From Alcaligenaceae bacterium (lineage in GTDB: Bacteria > Pseudomonadota > Gammaproteobacteria > Burkholderiales > Burkholderiaceae_B), in the NCBI GenBank assembly GCA_013416395.1, contig JACCEP010000006.1, positions 186,001 to 250,000 of the forward strand: a stretch of 64,000 nt of DNA, read 5' to 3'. Each line of letters starts with the position of its first letter. The stretch's first letter is position 1. A program made the position numbers and the translations under genes. A model generated the notes under the pieces. That model did not search any database, was not told where the DNA came from, and was given only the letters and a program-made list of their open reading frames with translations. Shown piece by piece: positions 16,662-25,375 of this stretch.

Positions 16662-16793
16662 GCTTACCTGGCGCGTCGGTGCGTTCAGGCAAAGCAGACC
16701 GTGAGGCTTATCCGGTGCACAGGTGCGACCAGGCAAATCAGGCCGTGAGGCTTATCCGGCGCGCAGACGCGATCAGGCAAACCAGGATAAAGG
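16662..16793. repeat. Three tandem 44-bp repeats
   Basis: Units start at 16662, 16706 and 16750, each exactly 44 bp. They share GCTTA-CC-GG near the start, then CAGGCAAA-CAG and, in the first two, CCGTGAG at the end. The third unit overlaps the 3' end of the SirB2-like gene. The rest of 16536-16772 holds no recognisable gene. Confidence 0.85.
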
Positions 16794-17147
16794 GCTGTGG
16801 CTCAAGGCAATGCCAATAATGTACGCAAAAATTGCGATGGCAATGATCGCCGCAATGGCACGGCTTTTTGGTGTCTTGCCGCGTTTTATGGCAACCGTGC
16901 CAACACCGATATAAAGCAGCAAACCCACAATTTTTGCGAGAATCCAGGGCTGCTCTGGCCCGATGACGGCAGCCAGCGTAACGCCGGCCACCAGTAAAAT
17001 CGTATCAATGACGTGGGGCAGTATTCTAACTGCCTTGTTTCGCAGCTTGTCCGAATCGATAACTGACCAATAAGAACGAAGTGCAAAGAGCAAAATGCTG
17101 AGCGTCACGGCAGTGACGTGCACGTGTTTAATGAGTAGATAATTCAT
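16773..17147 (-). CDS. SirB2-family membrane protein
   Basis: From the Met at 17147 the protein is 124 residues with four membrane helices. The order NYLLIKHVHVTAVTLSI, LPHVIDTILLVAGVTL and LLLYIGVGTVAIKRG matches the SirB2 family. SirB2 proteins are small inner-membrane proteins of unknown biochemical role, first named from invasion-gene regulation in Salmonella. A 19-residue longer frame exists but begins with unlikely polar sequence. It is convergent with yeiH. Confidence 0.82.
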   Translation of the reverse strand: MNYLLIKHVHVTAVTLSILLFALRSYWSVIDSDKLRNKAVRILPHVIDTILLVAGVTLAAVIGPEQPWILAKIVGLLLYIGVGTVAIKRGKTPKSRAIAAIIAIAIFAYIIGIALSHSPLSWFA

Positions 17148-17310
17148 GAAAAAGGCAGGGTGCTTTAGATAAGTGGTCGGATGGTGCTGCGGCCTTGCGC
17201 GCAATGGGCAGGTGTCTGCAGCAAAACAGCCGTAATGCTAACAGTTAAGCATAAACCACGCTAAAAAACCCTAAACCCGCAGGGGCCAACCCTGGCGCCA
17301 TCTGTCTATG

Positions 17311-18177
17311 TTAAAGACGGTTTAGCGGTATCTTCAAATAGCTGACACCATTGTCTTCGGGCGGTGGCATTTTACCTGCGCGAATATTGACCTGGATCGC
17401 GGGCAATATCAGCGTAGGCATACACAGTGTTTTGTCACGTGCATTGCGCATGCTGACAAACTCGTCTTCGCTGATGCCATCACGCACATGGATATTGTGT
17501 TGTCGCTGATCAGCCACCGTGCAAGTAAACGTCGCTTTGCGTGCCTCTGGCGGGTAGTCATGGCACAGAAACAGGCAGGTATCATCGCCCAGTGCCAACA
17601 GTTTTTTTATGGAACGGTATAGTTGCCGAGCGTCACCGTCAGGGAAATCACAGCGTGCCGTACCGACGTCAGGCATGAAAAGCGTGTCACCCGTAAAGAC
17701 GCCCAGTTCATGCACTTGATACGCCATGTCAGCCGGGGTGTGCCCCGGTACATGCATGACGGTGGTGGTCAGGCTGCCTATGCTAAAGCTGTCGCCCTCT
17801 GCAAACAGGTGATCAAACTGCGCACCCGTGGGTAAAAACTCGTCTTCCAGATTAAAAATTGCTTTGAAATTGCCCTGTACCTGACGGATGTGCTGGCCGA
17901 TGGCAGTGCGGCCGCCTAGCTTGCGCTTCAGATACGCGGCGGCAGAAAGATGGTCGGCATGTGCATGCGTTTCAAGTATCCATTGCACGGTCAGCCCGTT
18001 TACCTGGACGAAGTCTATGATTTTGTCGGCCGAGTGGGTGGTGCTGCGGCCCGATTTAGGGTCGTAGTCAAGCACCGAGTCAATGATGGCGCACTGAGGC
18101 TCACCTGGCTTGTACACGACATAAGAGAACGTAGAAGTCACGTCGTCGAAAAAGGCCTGTGCGCAGGGCGAAGTCAT
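17311..18177 (-). CDS. Metallo-beta-lactamase-fold hydrolase, persulfide dioxygenase-like
   Basis: The 288-residue protein has the metal-binding THAHADH motif at about residues 70-76, a second His in HVPGHTPADM, GDTLFMPDVG with the bridging Asp, and LCHDY with the last His. ETHE1-type persulfide dioxygenases and the Blh group share this pattern and the GTARCDFPDG segment. The expected reaction is oxidation of glutathione persulfide to sulfite and glutathione. Start chosen at 18177 because AGAGG lies about 9 bases upstream. It is near the YeiE/YeiH pair, which handles sulfite or related anions. Confidence 0.8.
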   Translation of the reverse strand: MTSPCAQAFFDDVTSTFSYVVYKPGEPQCAIIDSVLDYDPKSGRSTTHSADKIIDFVQVNGLTVQWILETHAHADHLSAAAYLKRKLGGRTAIGQHIRQVQGNFKAIFNLEDEFLPTGAQFDHLFAEGDSFSIGSLTTTVMHVPGHTPADMAYQVHELGVFTGDTLFMPDVGTARCDFPDGDARQLYRSIKKLLALGDDTCLFLCHDYPPEARKATFTCTVADQRQHNIHVRDGISEDEFVSMRNARDKTLCMPTLILPAIQVNIRAGKMPPPEDNGVSYLKIPLNRL

Positions 18178-18610
18178 GAGCAAACCTCTGTAAATTCAGT
18201 GCAATGCATCTGGGGTGGGAGAGCGAGTGGTGGGTCAGAGTATGGAAACCAGGTATGCAGTCGTCAGGCATGCCTTTAACCAGACGCCTCTCATTGCCCA
18301 GCCATTCACGTCGAAAAACCGCCCCAGATTGCGAGACACCTGATGTGTCAGCCACAGCAGGCAAAATTTCTATATATCGTTTAGGTATTAGCAAATTCAT
18401 TGTAGCTATTAATGCATGGGCGTGAAAGTGCCTGGAGTTTTCTAATGGTTTTCCTGTATGCCACATGTCTTTATCGTGTCATATTGTGGAATTTCGCCCT
18501 TTTCCCGTCTGTTTGAACGGGGCTGTTTGTGTATCTTTGGCCTACTATGCCCCGGTCGCGCGCCATACGTTTGAGCAATGGCATGCATTACAGAACGCTG
18601 GAGCAAAACG
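18178..18610. other. 433-bp non-coding region before the cAMP operon
   Basis: This gap separates two divergent genes and should hold both promoters. I see a dyad GACAC-CTGAT-GTGTC at 18335-18349 but no convincing -35/-10 pair and no good CRP site. Longer frames here are antisense to the hydrolase gene or lack coding character. Confidence 0.4.
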
Positions 18611-19945
18611 ATGAGCAGGTGGAAGTTTGGCTGGGCCATGTGCCTGATGTCGGTGGTGGCACATGCGGCGCCTGCGCCTGCAGATCCCGAGTTACTAACG
18701 CGAGCACAGGACTGGTTGCAGAATGGTCAGGGGCGTACAGCTTATGGCTTGCTTGAGCCGCATGAGTCTGAACTGGCTGGTGTGCCTGCTTACGACTACC
18801 TGCTGGGGCAGGCTGCTCTTGCAGCAAAACAGCCTACGCGCGCGGCATTGGCATTTGAGCGCTGTCTGGCGGTTCAGCCGCTTAACGGTACCTGTAGGTT
18901 GGGAATGGCCCGGGCGCACATGGCATTGTCTGAAGTAGACAGTGCCCGCATCGAACTTGACACTATTTCTCGCTCTGTGCCGCCTGAGCCAGTGCAGGAA
19001 GCGGTATCCCACTATCTGGGCCTGTTGTCGAACACCAAACAATCCAACAACGACCGTCGACTGTCCAGCTACCTGGAGGTGGGCATGGGTTACGACAGTA
19101 ATATCAATAGTGCGACGTCATCCTCAGATATGGCACTGCCAGCCTTTGGTGGCGCGGTGTTTACCTTGAGTCGTGATGGCCGCAAGCGCAGCAGCGGCTT
19201 TAACCGCGCTGCCTTTAACCTGCGTTATTCAGCGCCACTGACCGAAAATTGGCGTTATTTGCTGGAAACCAATATTGCGGGCACGGGCAACTGGGCAACA
19301 CAAGACTACAACACCATCGTTTCTGACGTGTCGGCCGGTGTGGTCCGGCAAGCTGATCGGCATCAGTTCAGCGCGCGCCTGTTGGCACAGCACTATGCCC
19401 TGGGCGGTCACACGTATCGCAATACGGTTGGCGTGCTGGGGCAATATGCATTTGCAGTGTCTGAGCGCAGCGAATTTAGCGCATTTACCCAGGCCAGCCG
19501 ATTAAGCTATCCCGACCAGAATCTGCGCAATGCCAATCGTTATACCGGGGGCGTCTCCTGGTCGCAGGCGTTCGCCAACGACCGTGCTGTCGCCTATGGC
19601 AGCGTATATGGCGGTTGGGAAGACACGCGCCGCAGCGGTGCACCCAAAGATTTAGCCTACCGATTTTCGGGGGTGAGGGCGGGTGGTCTTTACCTGTTTA
19701 CCCCGCGCGTCAAGCTTGAAGCAGGGGTGGGTGCTGAGCGCCGCATAAATGACGGCAAAGACGCGCTGTTTGAGACGCGCCGTCGTGCGACGCTTTACGA
19801 CGCCTTTTTGGGGCTTGATTACGCCATTAACCGCAAATTGTCGCTGAGGCCGCAGTATCGATTCAACCATAGCGACGCCAACACCCCTTTGCGCGATTTT
19901 CAGCGTCATGTATTTACTATGAATTTACGCTATGAACTATTTTAA
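18611..19945 (+). CDS. Outer-membrane beta-barrel with N-terminal TPR domain, SLAM-like
   Basis: From 18611 (GGAG at 18599-18602) the product is 444 residues. Residues 1-20 are a signal peptide ending VAHA-AP. Residues 25-145 are TPR-like helices (YDYLLGQAALAAKQPTRAAL, GTCRLGMARAHMAL). From about 155 a beta-barrel begins with LEVGMGYDSNINSA and runs to the terminal MNLRYELF, whose final Phe is the BAM insertion signal. The TPR plus 14-strand barrel layout is that of Slam / type XI secretion proteins that move beta-barrel-type substrates to the surface. It overlaps the next gene by 14 bases, suggesting that gene encodes its substrate or partner. Confidence 0.78.
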   Translation: MSRWKFGWAMCLMSVVAHAAPAPADPELLTRAQDWLQNGQGRTAYGLLEPHESELAGVPAYDYLLGQAALAAKQPTRAALAFERCLAVQPLNGTCRLGMARAHMALSEVDSARIELDTISRSVPPEPVQEAVSHYLGLLSNTKQSNNDRRLSSYLEVGMGYDSNINSATSSSDMALPAFGGAVFTLSRDGRKRSSGFNRAAFNLRYSAPLTENWRYLLETNIAGTGNWATQDYNTIVSDVSAGVVRQADRHQFSARLLAQHYALGGHTYRNTVGVLGQYAFAVSERSEFSAFTQASRLSYPDQNLRNANRYTGGVSWSQAFANDRAVAYGSVYGGWEDTRRSGAPKDLAYRFSGVRAGGLYLFTPRVKLEAGVGAERRINDGKDALFETRRRATLYDAFLGLDYAINRKLSLRPQYRFNHSDANTPLRDFQRHVFTMNLRYELF

Positions 19946-21527
19946 ATTCGGGCACGGGCTGTTATTTGCGGGCCTTATGGTTTTTGGCACCAGTGTGTCA
20001 GTCGCCGAGACGGTGGCCACCGTGCGTTTTGCCAGTGGGTTGGTGACGGCAACTGCAGTTTCGCAGCCTTCGCGTACGCTCGCCAAAGGCGACGGTATTG
20101 AAAACGCATCGCGTATTGAAACTGCTGCAAACGGTCGGGTGCAGATGCGTTTTACCGACGGTGGTCTGGTTTCGCTAATGCCGGACAGCACGTTTTCGGT
20201 TGATGATTATGCATACCAGGAAGGCGCCGACGACGGCTCACTGGTGTTCGGCCTGCTGCGAGGCGGGTTGCGCACCATGACGGGTGCGATCGGAAAAACC
20301 CGGCATGAGGGCTACCAGCTGAATACGCCCGTAGCCACGCTAGGTATACGCGGCACGCAATTTACGGTAGTGCTTAACCCGCCAGACACCCTGCGGGTGC
20401 ATGTCGGCGAAGGCAAGGTGGTGATCACCAACGCCAGCGGCACGCTTGAAGTACCCGCAGGTCGCAACGCGGTTGTGACATTGGGCTCCGCGCCCGAGTT
20501 CTCTGAGCAGGGGCCTATGTATAGGGCGACTGCACCGATGGGCGACAGGTTGGTGGCGACGGGGGTGGTGAGGCACGACGTGCTGATTGGCCCGCCGCTG
20601 ACGGATCAGGATATTCTCAGAACTATCGATGACTTTGAACCCTTGCCGTCTGAGTCACCTTCTGTGGACCCGGTACCGGTAGATCCGGCGCCAATAAACC
20701 CGACGCCGATAGACCCAATACCTGTGGATCCAACCCCGATAGATCCAACCCCGATAGATCCAACCCCGATAGATCCGGGTCCTTCTGGACCGCCATCGAG
20801 CGCCTTCTTGTCTGACGGGCCGGGCTATACAGCAGCTGGGGCGCTCTACAGTACATCTACGGGGCCCGGTACGTGGCAGCAAGGCATGTCTGGTAGTGGC
20901 CTTACGGCCGAGTTTGATCCTGCAACAGGCGGCTTGCTGTCGCTGGGCGACTTCCCCTCTTTGCCAGTGGTCTCGCCGGGAGAGTTTGAGACCTCCCATG
21001 TGGTAACGCGTGGTGCGTTAAGCTGGGGAGACTTCAGCTATGGGTCCGGTACCATCGCTGGTAATTCGGTGTCCATGGTGGATGGCGGCCAGTACATGCC
21101 TTATGTTGTAGGCTTGGCCGCAGACAATATACCCACCACTGGCACGCTTTATTACAGTCTGGACGGTGCGACATCAGTGCGTGGCATGCACGGCGAACCC
21201 CTGGCTGAAGCATTGCTTGAACGGTTCGATCTGGGCCTGAATGTAGGTAACCAGACGTATACGCTGGACATGCGTCTGAACACCAGTGATTTCGGTATCT
21301 ATAACGCGGTGTCCAACGGTGGGTCATGGACCGGATCGCCCAACGGCTTCCGGTTTGATGACAGCGCGGTGTCCAATGCCGATGGCTGCAGTTATGGTTG
21401 CCGATTAGAGGTCGAAGGGTTTGTCGCTGGCCATAACGCGACGCAGGCCGGAGTGGGGTACCTATTGATCGACAATGATCATGCCTTTATGGGTGCCGCA
21501 GGCCTGGTTGGGGGCGAGGGGCTGTAA
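19932..21527 (+). CDS. Secreted FecR-domain protein with DPxP repeat and TbpB-like C-terminus
   Basis: The 531-residue product has a signal peptide at about 1-25 (GTSVSVAE). A FecR domain covers about 35-185 (VQMRFTDGGLVSLMPDST, NTPVATLGIRGTQFTVVL). A DPxPI/V repeat linker spans about 246-280. The glycine-rich C-terminal region, about 285-531, ends VEGFVAGHNATQAGVGYLL and resembles the last strands of TbpB-type small barrels (GF-xx-G-xx-A-xx-xG pattern). No membrane anchor or lipobox is seen, so it is periplasmic or at the surface. FecR domains usually relay envelope signals. It is tied by overlap to the SLAM-like gene and lies 29 bases before the cyclase. Confidence 0.75.
   Translation: MNYFKFGHGLLFAGLMVFGTSVSVAETVATVRFASGLVTATAVSQPSRTLAKGDGIENASRIETAANGRVQMRFTDGGLVSLMPDSTFSVDDYAYQEGADDGSLVFGLLRGGLRTMTGAIGKTRHEGYQLNTPVATLGIRGTQFTVVLNPPDTLRVHVGEGKVVITNASGTLEVPAGRNAVVTLGSAPEFSEQGPMYRATAPMGDRLVATGVVRHDVLIGPPLTDQDILRTIDDFEPLPSESPSVDPVPVDPAPINPTPIDPIPVDPTPIDPTPIDPTPIDPGPSGPPSSAFLSDGPGYTAAGALYSTSTGPGTWQQGMSGSGLTAEFDPATGGLLSLGDFPSLPVVSPGEFETSHVVTRGALSWGDFSYGSGTIAGNSVSMVDGGQYMPYVVGLAADNIPTTGTLYYSLDGATSVRGMHGEPLAEALLERFDLGLNVGNQTYTLDMRLNTSDFGIYNAVSNGGSWTGSPNGFRFDDSAVSNADGCSYGCRLEVEGFVAGHNATQAGVGYLLIDNDHAFMGAAGLVGGEGL
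20667..20771 (+). repeat. Seven 15-bp tandem repeats coding DPxPI/V
   Basis: Seven in-frame 15-base units code for Asp/Asn-Pro-x-Pro-Ile/Val. The last three (20727-20771) are identical at the DNA level, so recent slippage is likely. The repeat forms a stiff Pro-rich spacer between the FecR domain and the C-terminal domain. Confidence 0.85.
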
Positions 21528-21556
21528 ATGGCGCATGAAGGCACATTTACTTCGTC

Positions 21557-23800
21557 ATGACGCGTGTGGCAGCCTTTCGGTTTGCCGTGCGGCGGCATCA
21601 GACTGTGCTGGGCAGTCTGGCGTTGCTGGTGGTGTGTCTGTTGCTGCAGATGGCCACATTATCGCAAGCCTCACGGAGTGCCGTACCCAACCGGCTTGAC
21701 GCCTTGCTGTACGACTGGCGTTTTCAGTTGCTGCCCCCGCAGCGTGCGCTGCAGCTTCCCATAGTAATCGTCGATCTTGATGAATTTACTCAGCAGCGCG
21801 AAGGGCGCTGGCCCTGGGACAGAGCAAAAGTCGCCCAATTGCTGGAGGCGTTACGCGCTAACGGGGCGGCCCTGATTGGGCTGGACATGGTTTTTTCTGA
21901 GCCCGGTACCAACCCGGTTCAGTCCGTGCTGGCCACGCCAGCGCTTAGCCATGTGGCCCGTGCAGAGCTGGCGGTCGTGGCTGAACGTTACGATGGCGAT
22001 GCAACCCTGGCACGAAGTCTGTCTGATGACGTGGTGCTCGGGTATTTTCTGCATGCGGAAGGGGTGCACAGCGGTGAATTGCCGCTACCGTTTCTTGAGC
22101 TTGGGTCAGACAGTAACCCCTTGTCGCTGCCCAACATGCCTGACTACACCTCCAATTTGCGTGTTCTGACCGAGAGTGCGCCCAGCGCCGGCTTTATTAC
22201 GGCTATTCCAGATGCAGACGGCATTGTGCGACGTGCTCCTCTGGTCATGCGACAGGGTGATGGTGTCTATGCCTCGTTAACCCTGGAAATGGCCCGGCTT
22301 GCATTGGGTGCACCGTGGATCAGGCTAAGCCTTGCTCCCAGTGCCGGGCATTCACTGGTCACCGGCGTACATATCGGCAAGCAGGTCTGGGCACCGCTGG
22401 ACACTGACGGCAATATGCTGGTTCCTTATCGGGGCGCAAGCAAATCGTTTACCTATCTTTCTGCTACTCGTGTGTTGCGCGGCGATGCGCCAGAGCTGGC
22501 AGCTCTGGACGGTGCGCTGGTGCTCGTGGGTACATCGGCGCTGGGGTTGGCTGACCTGCGTACCATTCCCCTGCAAACCGCCTATCCGGGTGTTGAGGTG
22601 CATGCCAACGTGCTTGATACGCTGCTGCAGGCAGGGCTGGGCCATGACGTTTTCTACCACAGGCCTGACTGGGAGCCGGCGGCGACGCTATCAATACTGC
22701 TCGTCTCGGGGCTGGCCCTGGCGTTGCTTCTGGCGGGGCGTTCGCCGGCTGCCATGCTGGGCATATCGGCCATTTGGCTGGCTCTGACCATAGGTATCAA
22801 TTTTGCCTTCTGGCACTATGGGCGCATTGCGTTGCCCCTGGCCATGCAAACACTGCTGGTGCTGTTGCTGGCCGGTTTCAATATTGCCGTGGGCTTTTTG
22901 CGTAGCAATCGTCAGAAGCGCGAGATCCAGGGCATATTTGGCCAATATGTACCCCCCGAGCATGTGGAACGCATGCTGGCCAACCCCGAGCTGGCCTCCT
23001 GGCAAGGCGAGCACAAGCAAATGACGGTGTTGTTCGCCGATATCCGCAACTTTACGGCCTTGTCGGAAGCCCTGTCTCCGGCAGAGCTCAAACATTTGCT
23101 CAATCGCTACCTGACCGCCATGACCGCCATTATTTTTGAAGCGCGCGGCACCATAGATAAATATGTGGGTGATATGGTCATGGCTTTTTGGAATGCACCG
23201 CTCGAAGATGCGAATCATGCGACCCATGCCGTGACTGCCGCGTTGGCCATGCAGGAACGCATGAAGACACTGATGCAAGAATTCGAAGCCGAGGGTTTGC
23301 CTGTTTTTGCCATAGGCATAGGTATCAGTACCGGCATGATGAACGTCGGTGATATGGGTTCGGATTACCGTCGTGCCTACACCGTGCTGGGTGACAGCGT
23401 CAATCTGGGTGCCCGGCTTGAAGGCTTAACCGGTTATTACCAGACCCCCATACTGGTTAGCCCGACCACGCGCGATCATGCGCAAGGTTTTACTTACCGA
23501 CCGGTTGATCTGATACGCGTAAAAGGAAGGCAAGAGCCCGTACTGGCCAGCCAACCTGTATGTGCAAGCGATGAAACAGACCCCAAGATGCGGGAGCACA
23601 TTATGCAGTTCGAGCAGGCGCTAAGGTGTTACCAGGCGCGCGACTGGGACGATGCCCGAATCCTATTGCAGGTGCTGCAACATCAGGACCCGCTCAGACG
23701 CAAGCTGTACACCATTTATCTTGAGCGCATGTCTGCACAAAACCCCAATAATCTGCCCACGCACTGGGCAGGTGTTTTCGATCATGAGGCCAAGCAATGA
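21557..23800 (+). CDS. CHASE2-domain class III adenylate cyclase
   Basis: The 747-residue membrane protein has an N-terminal helix (about 14-32), a periplasmic CHASE2 sensor (about 40-345, with VDLDEFTQQREGRWPWDR), three membrane helices (about 375-450) and a cytosolic class III cyclase (about 475-665). All key residues are present: metal Asp in LFADIRNFT and VGDMVMAFW, adenine-selecting Lys in TIDKYVG and Asp in VLGDSVN, and transition-state Asn and Arg in NLGARLE. It should make cAMP from ATP in response to a periplasmic signal. The preceding FecR protein is the obvious input candidate, and the next gene overlaps its stop codon (ATGA). Confidence 0.92.
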   Translation: MTRVAAFRFAVRRHQTVLGSLALLVVCLLLQMATLSQASRSAVPNRLDALLYDWRFQLLPPQRALQLPIVIVDLDEFTQQREGRWPWDRAKVAQLLEALRANGAALIGLDMVFSEPGTNPVQSVLATPALSHVARAELAVVAERYDGDATLARSLSDDVVLGYFLHAEGVHSGELPLPFLELGSDSNPLSLPNMPDYTSNLRVLTESAPSAGFITAIPDADGIVRRAPLVMRQGDGVYASLTLEMARLALGAPWIRLSLAPSAGHSLVTGVHIGKQVWAPLDTDGNMLVPYRGASKSFTYLSATRVLRGDAPELAALDGALVLVGTSALGLADLRTIPLQTAYPGVEVHANVLDTLLQAGLGHDVFYHRPDWEPAATLSILLVSGLALALLLAGRSPAAMLGISAIWLALTIGINFAFWHYGRIALPLAMQTLLVLLLAGFNIAVGFLRSNRQKREIQGIFGQYVPPEHVERMLANPELASWQGEHKQMTVLFADIRNFTALSEALSPAELKHLLNRYLTAMTAIIFEARGTIDKYVGDMVMAFWNAPLEDANHATHAVTAALAMQERMKTLMQEFEAEGLPVFAIGIGISTGMMNVGDMGSDYRRAYTVLGDSVNLGARLEGLTGYYQTPILVSPTTRDHAQGFTYRPVDLIRVKGRQEPVLASQPVCASDETDPKMREHIMQFEQALRCYQARDWDDARILLQVLQHQDPLRRKLYTIYLERMSAQNPNNLPTHWAGVFDHEAKQ

Positions 23801-25320
23801 GCCCTATGCTGACTGTCTTCGCCGGGTATATGTCTGATGCCTGGAGGCCTTTTTACTGGCCGTTGATTGCGATTAATCTGATTTTTGGCTTGTTGCTGTG
23901 GCGTGTTGCACGCCGCATGTTGCTCTTCACGCTACAGGGCCTGCTGTTATTCGTGCTTTTGCTGGTGTTTGGTGCGTGGGCAGCCATGGCAGATTCTATC
24001 GGGCTGGCCCATGGTCTGGGCGAAGCGGCCACCATTGTGTTGGGTATTTTGCTAATCCGCCTGGCGGCTTTGGCGGTCTTTCGTCTGGTTATGGTGCGCA
24101 TGGGCATGCACCCGCCCCGCATTCTGGAAGAGTTGTTGATTCTGGTTGCTTCGTTAGGCTGGCTGGTGGTGCGCCTGGCCCATGCAGGGCTGGATCTGAG
24201 TGGCCTGCTGGCCAGTACGGCCGTCATTACTGCCGTGCTGGCCTTTGCCATGCAGGATACGCTGGGCAATATTCTTTCAGGCCTGGCTTTGCAGCTGGAT
24301 CACTCCATACATATCGGCGACTGGGTGCAAACCGACACGGTTAGCGGCAGGGTGATGCAAGTGCAGTGGCGCTATACAGCCGTGCGTACGCTGTTTGGCG
24401 AAATGGTGCTGATCCCCAACAGTACACTGATGAAGTCGCAGGTAATGCTGACCGGAGGGCAGTCAGTGCCCCGGCGCTTGCGTACGGTTCTGTTTTATTC
24501 TGGCTTCGAGTTAGAACCCAATAAAGTGATTGAAGCCGTTGAGCATGCTTTTGCTGCCGCTGAAATACCCCATGTTGCTCGTGTGCCATCGCCTGTCTGT
24601 GTGGTGCTGGATTTTGCCAATGGGGTGGTGTGTTACGCGGTGCGGTACTGGCTGACGAACCCGGAGGCACCGGGCGGCTCCGACTCGTTGATCCGCCAGC
24701 ATTTATATGCCTTGTTCAGACGTCAAAACTGGCGCATGGGTGCACCATCGCAAGACTTGCGTGTCAGCAGCCGGCAGGGCGGAATGCCTGACGATGAGCC
24801 TGAGCAAGTTATTAAACAGCGCCTGGACATGTTGGGTGGCATCTCATTGCTTAACCCACTTACTGAAAATGAAAGGCGCGAGCTCGCTGCAAGACTGCGT
24901 TTTTTGCCCTATCTTAAAGGCAGCACTATTGCCAATCAGGGAGACGTTGGCGAATGTCTGTTTATCATTACTCAGGGCACGGTCAAGGTTGAGGTAGAAG
25001 CCAATCACCAGCGCCGTAGCGTTGCCACGCTCAGCGTCGGCGACGTCATGGGCGAGATGAGTGTCATGATGGGAGAGCCTCGCCGTGCAACCCTTCAGGC
25101 TGTCACTGATGTAAGTTGCTACGCGTTAAGCAAGGATGATTTTGAATCCATACTGCACGGTCGCCCCGAGTTGGCCGATGCCTTTGCCCAGTTGCTGGCG
25201 CAACGCAGCCAAGAATTGCAGCAAGTAAAAACCAGCATGCCTGTCACCAATGTTGCTGTCCAGAAAGCCGCCATACTTGATCGAGTGCGACGTGTATTCG
25301 GGCTGGCCGGTGATGGTTAG
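23797..25320 (+). CDS. MscS-family channel with C-terminal cyclic-nucleotide-binding domain
   Basis: The 507-residue protein has four to five membrane helices before residue 170, then the MscS pore helix and beta domain (AVLAFAMQDTLGNILSGLAL, IHIGDWVQTDTVSGRV, VLIPNSTLM). A CAP-type domain occupies about 350-480. Its phosphate-binding cassette GEMSVMMGEPRRATLQA keeps the Glu, Arg and Thr that contact the ring phosphate and base. This is the bacterial cyclic-nucleotide-gated subgroup of MscS. Its start overlaps the cyclase stop by 4 bases, so cAMP is the likely ligand. Such channels can be weakly or not mechanosensitive. Confidence 0.92.
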   Translation: MSPMLTVFAGYMSDAWRPFYWPLIAINLIFGLLLWRVARRMLLFTLQGLLLFVLLLVFGAWAAMADSIGLAHGLGEAATIVLGILLIRLAALAVFRLVMVRMGMHPPRILEELLILVASLGWLVVRLAHAGLDLSGLLASTAVITAVLAFAMQDTLGNILSGLALQLDHSIHIGDWVQTDTVSGRVMQVQWRYTAVRTLFGEMVLIPNSTLMKSQVMLTGGQSVPRRLRTVLFYSGFELEPNKVIEAVEHAFAAAEIPHVARVPSPVCVVLDFANGVVCYAVRYWLTNPEAPGGSDSLIRQHLYALFRRQNWRMGAPSQDLRVSSRQGGMPDDEPEQVIKQRLDMLGGISLLNPLTENERRELAARLRFLPYLKGSTIANQGDVGECLFIITQGTVKVEVEANHQRRSVATLSVGDVMGEMSVMMGEPRRATLQAVTDVSCYALSKDDFESILHGRPELADAFAQLLAQRSQELQQVKTSMPVTNVAVQKAAILDRVRRVFGLAGDG

Positions 25321-25375
25321 CCCACCTTTTTCAATTATGTCTGGCGGCGCTGAGGCGCCAGCAGGCTCGAGTTAC

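Noticed and set aside
18335-18349. CRP site upstream of the cAMP operon
   Set aside because: The dyad GACAC-N5-GTGTC does not match TGTGA-N6-TCACA, and no other good match was found.
18101-18466. 121-residue minus-strand frame in the gap before the SLAM-like gene
   Set aside because: It overlaps the start of the hydrolase gene on the same strand in another frame and has no known pattern.
22691-23278. 195-residue frame antisense to the cyclase domain
   Set aside because: The sense strand encodes an intact class III cyclase; the antisense frame is low in coding character.
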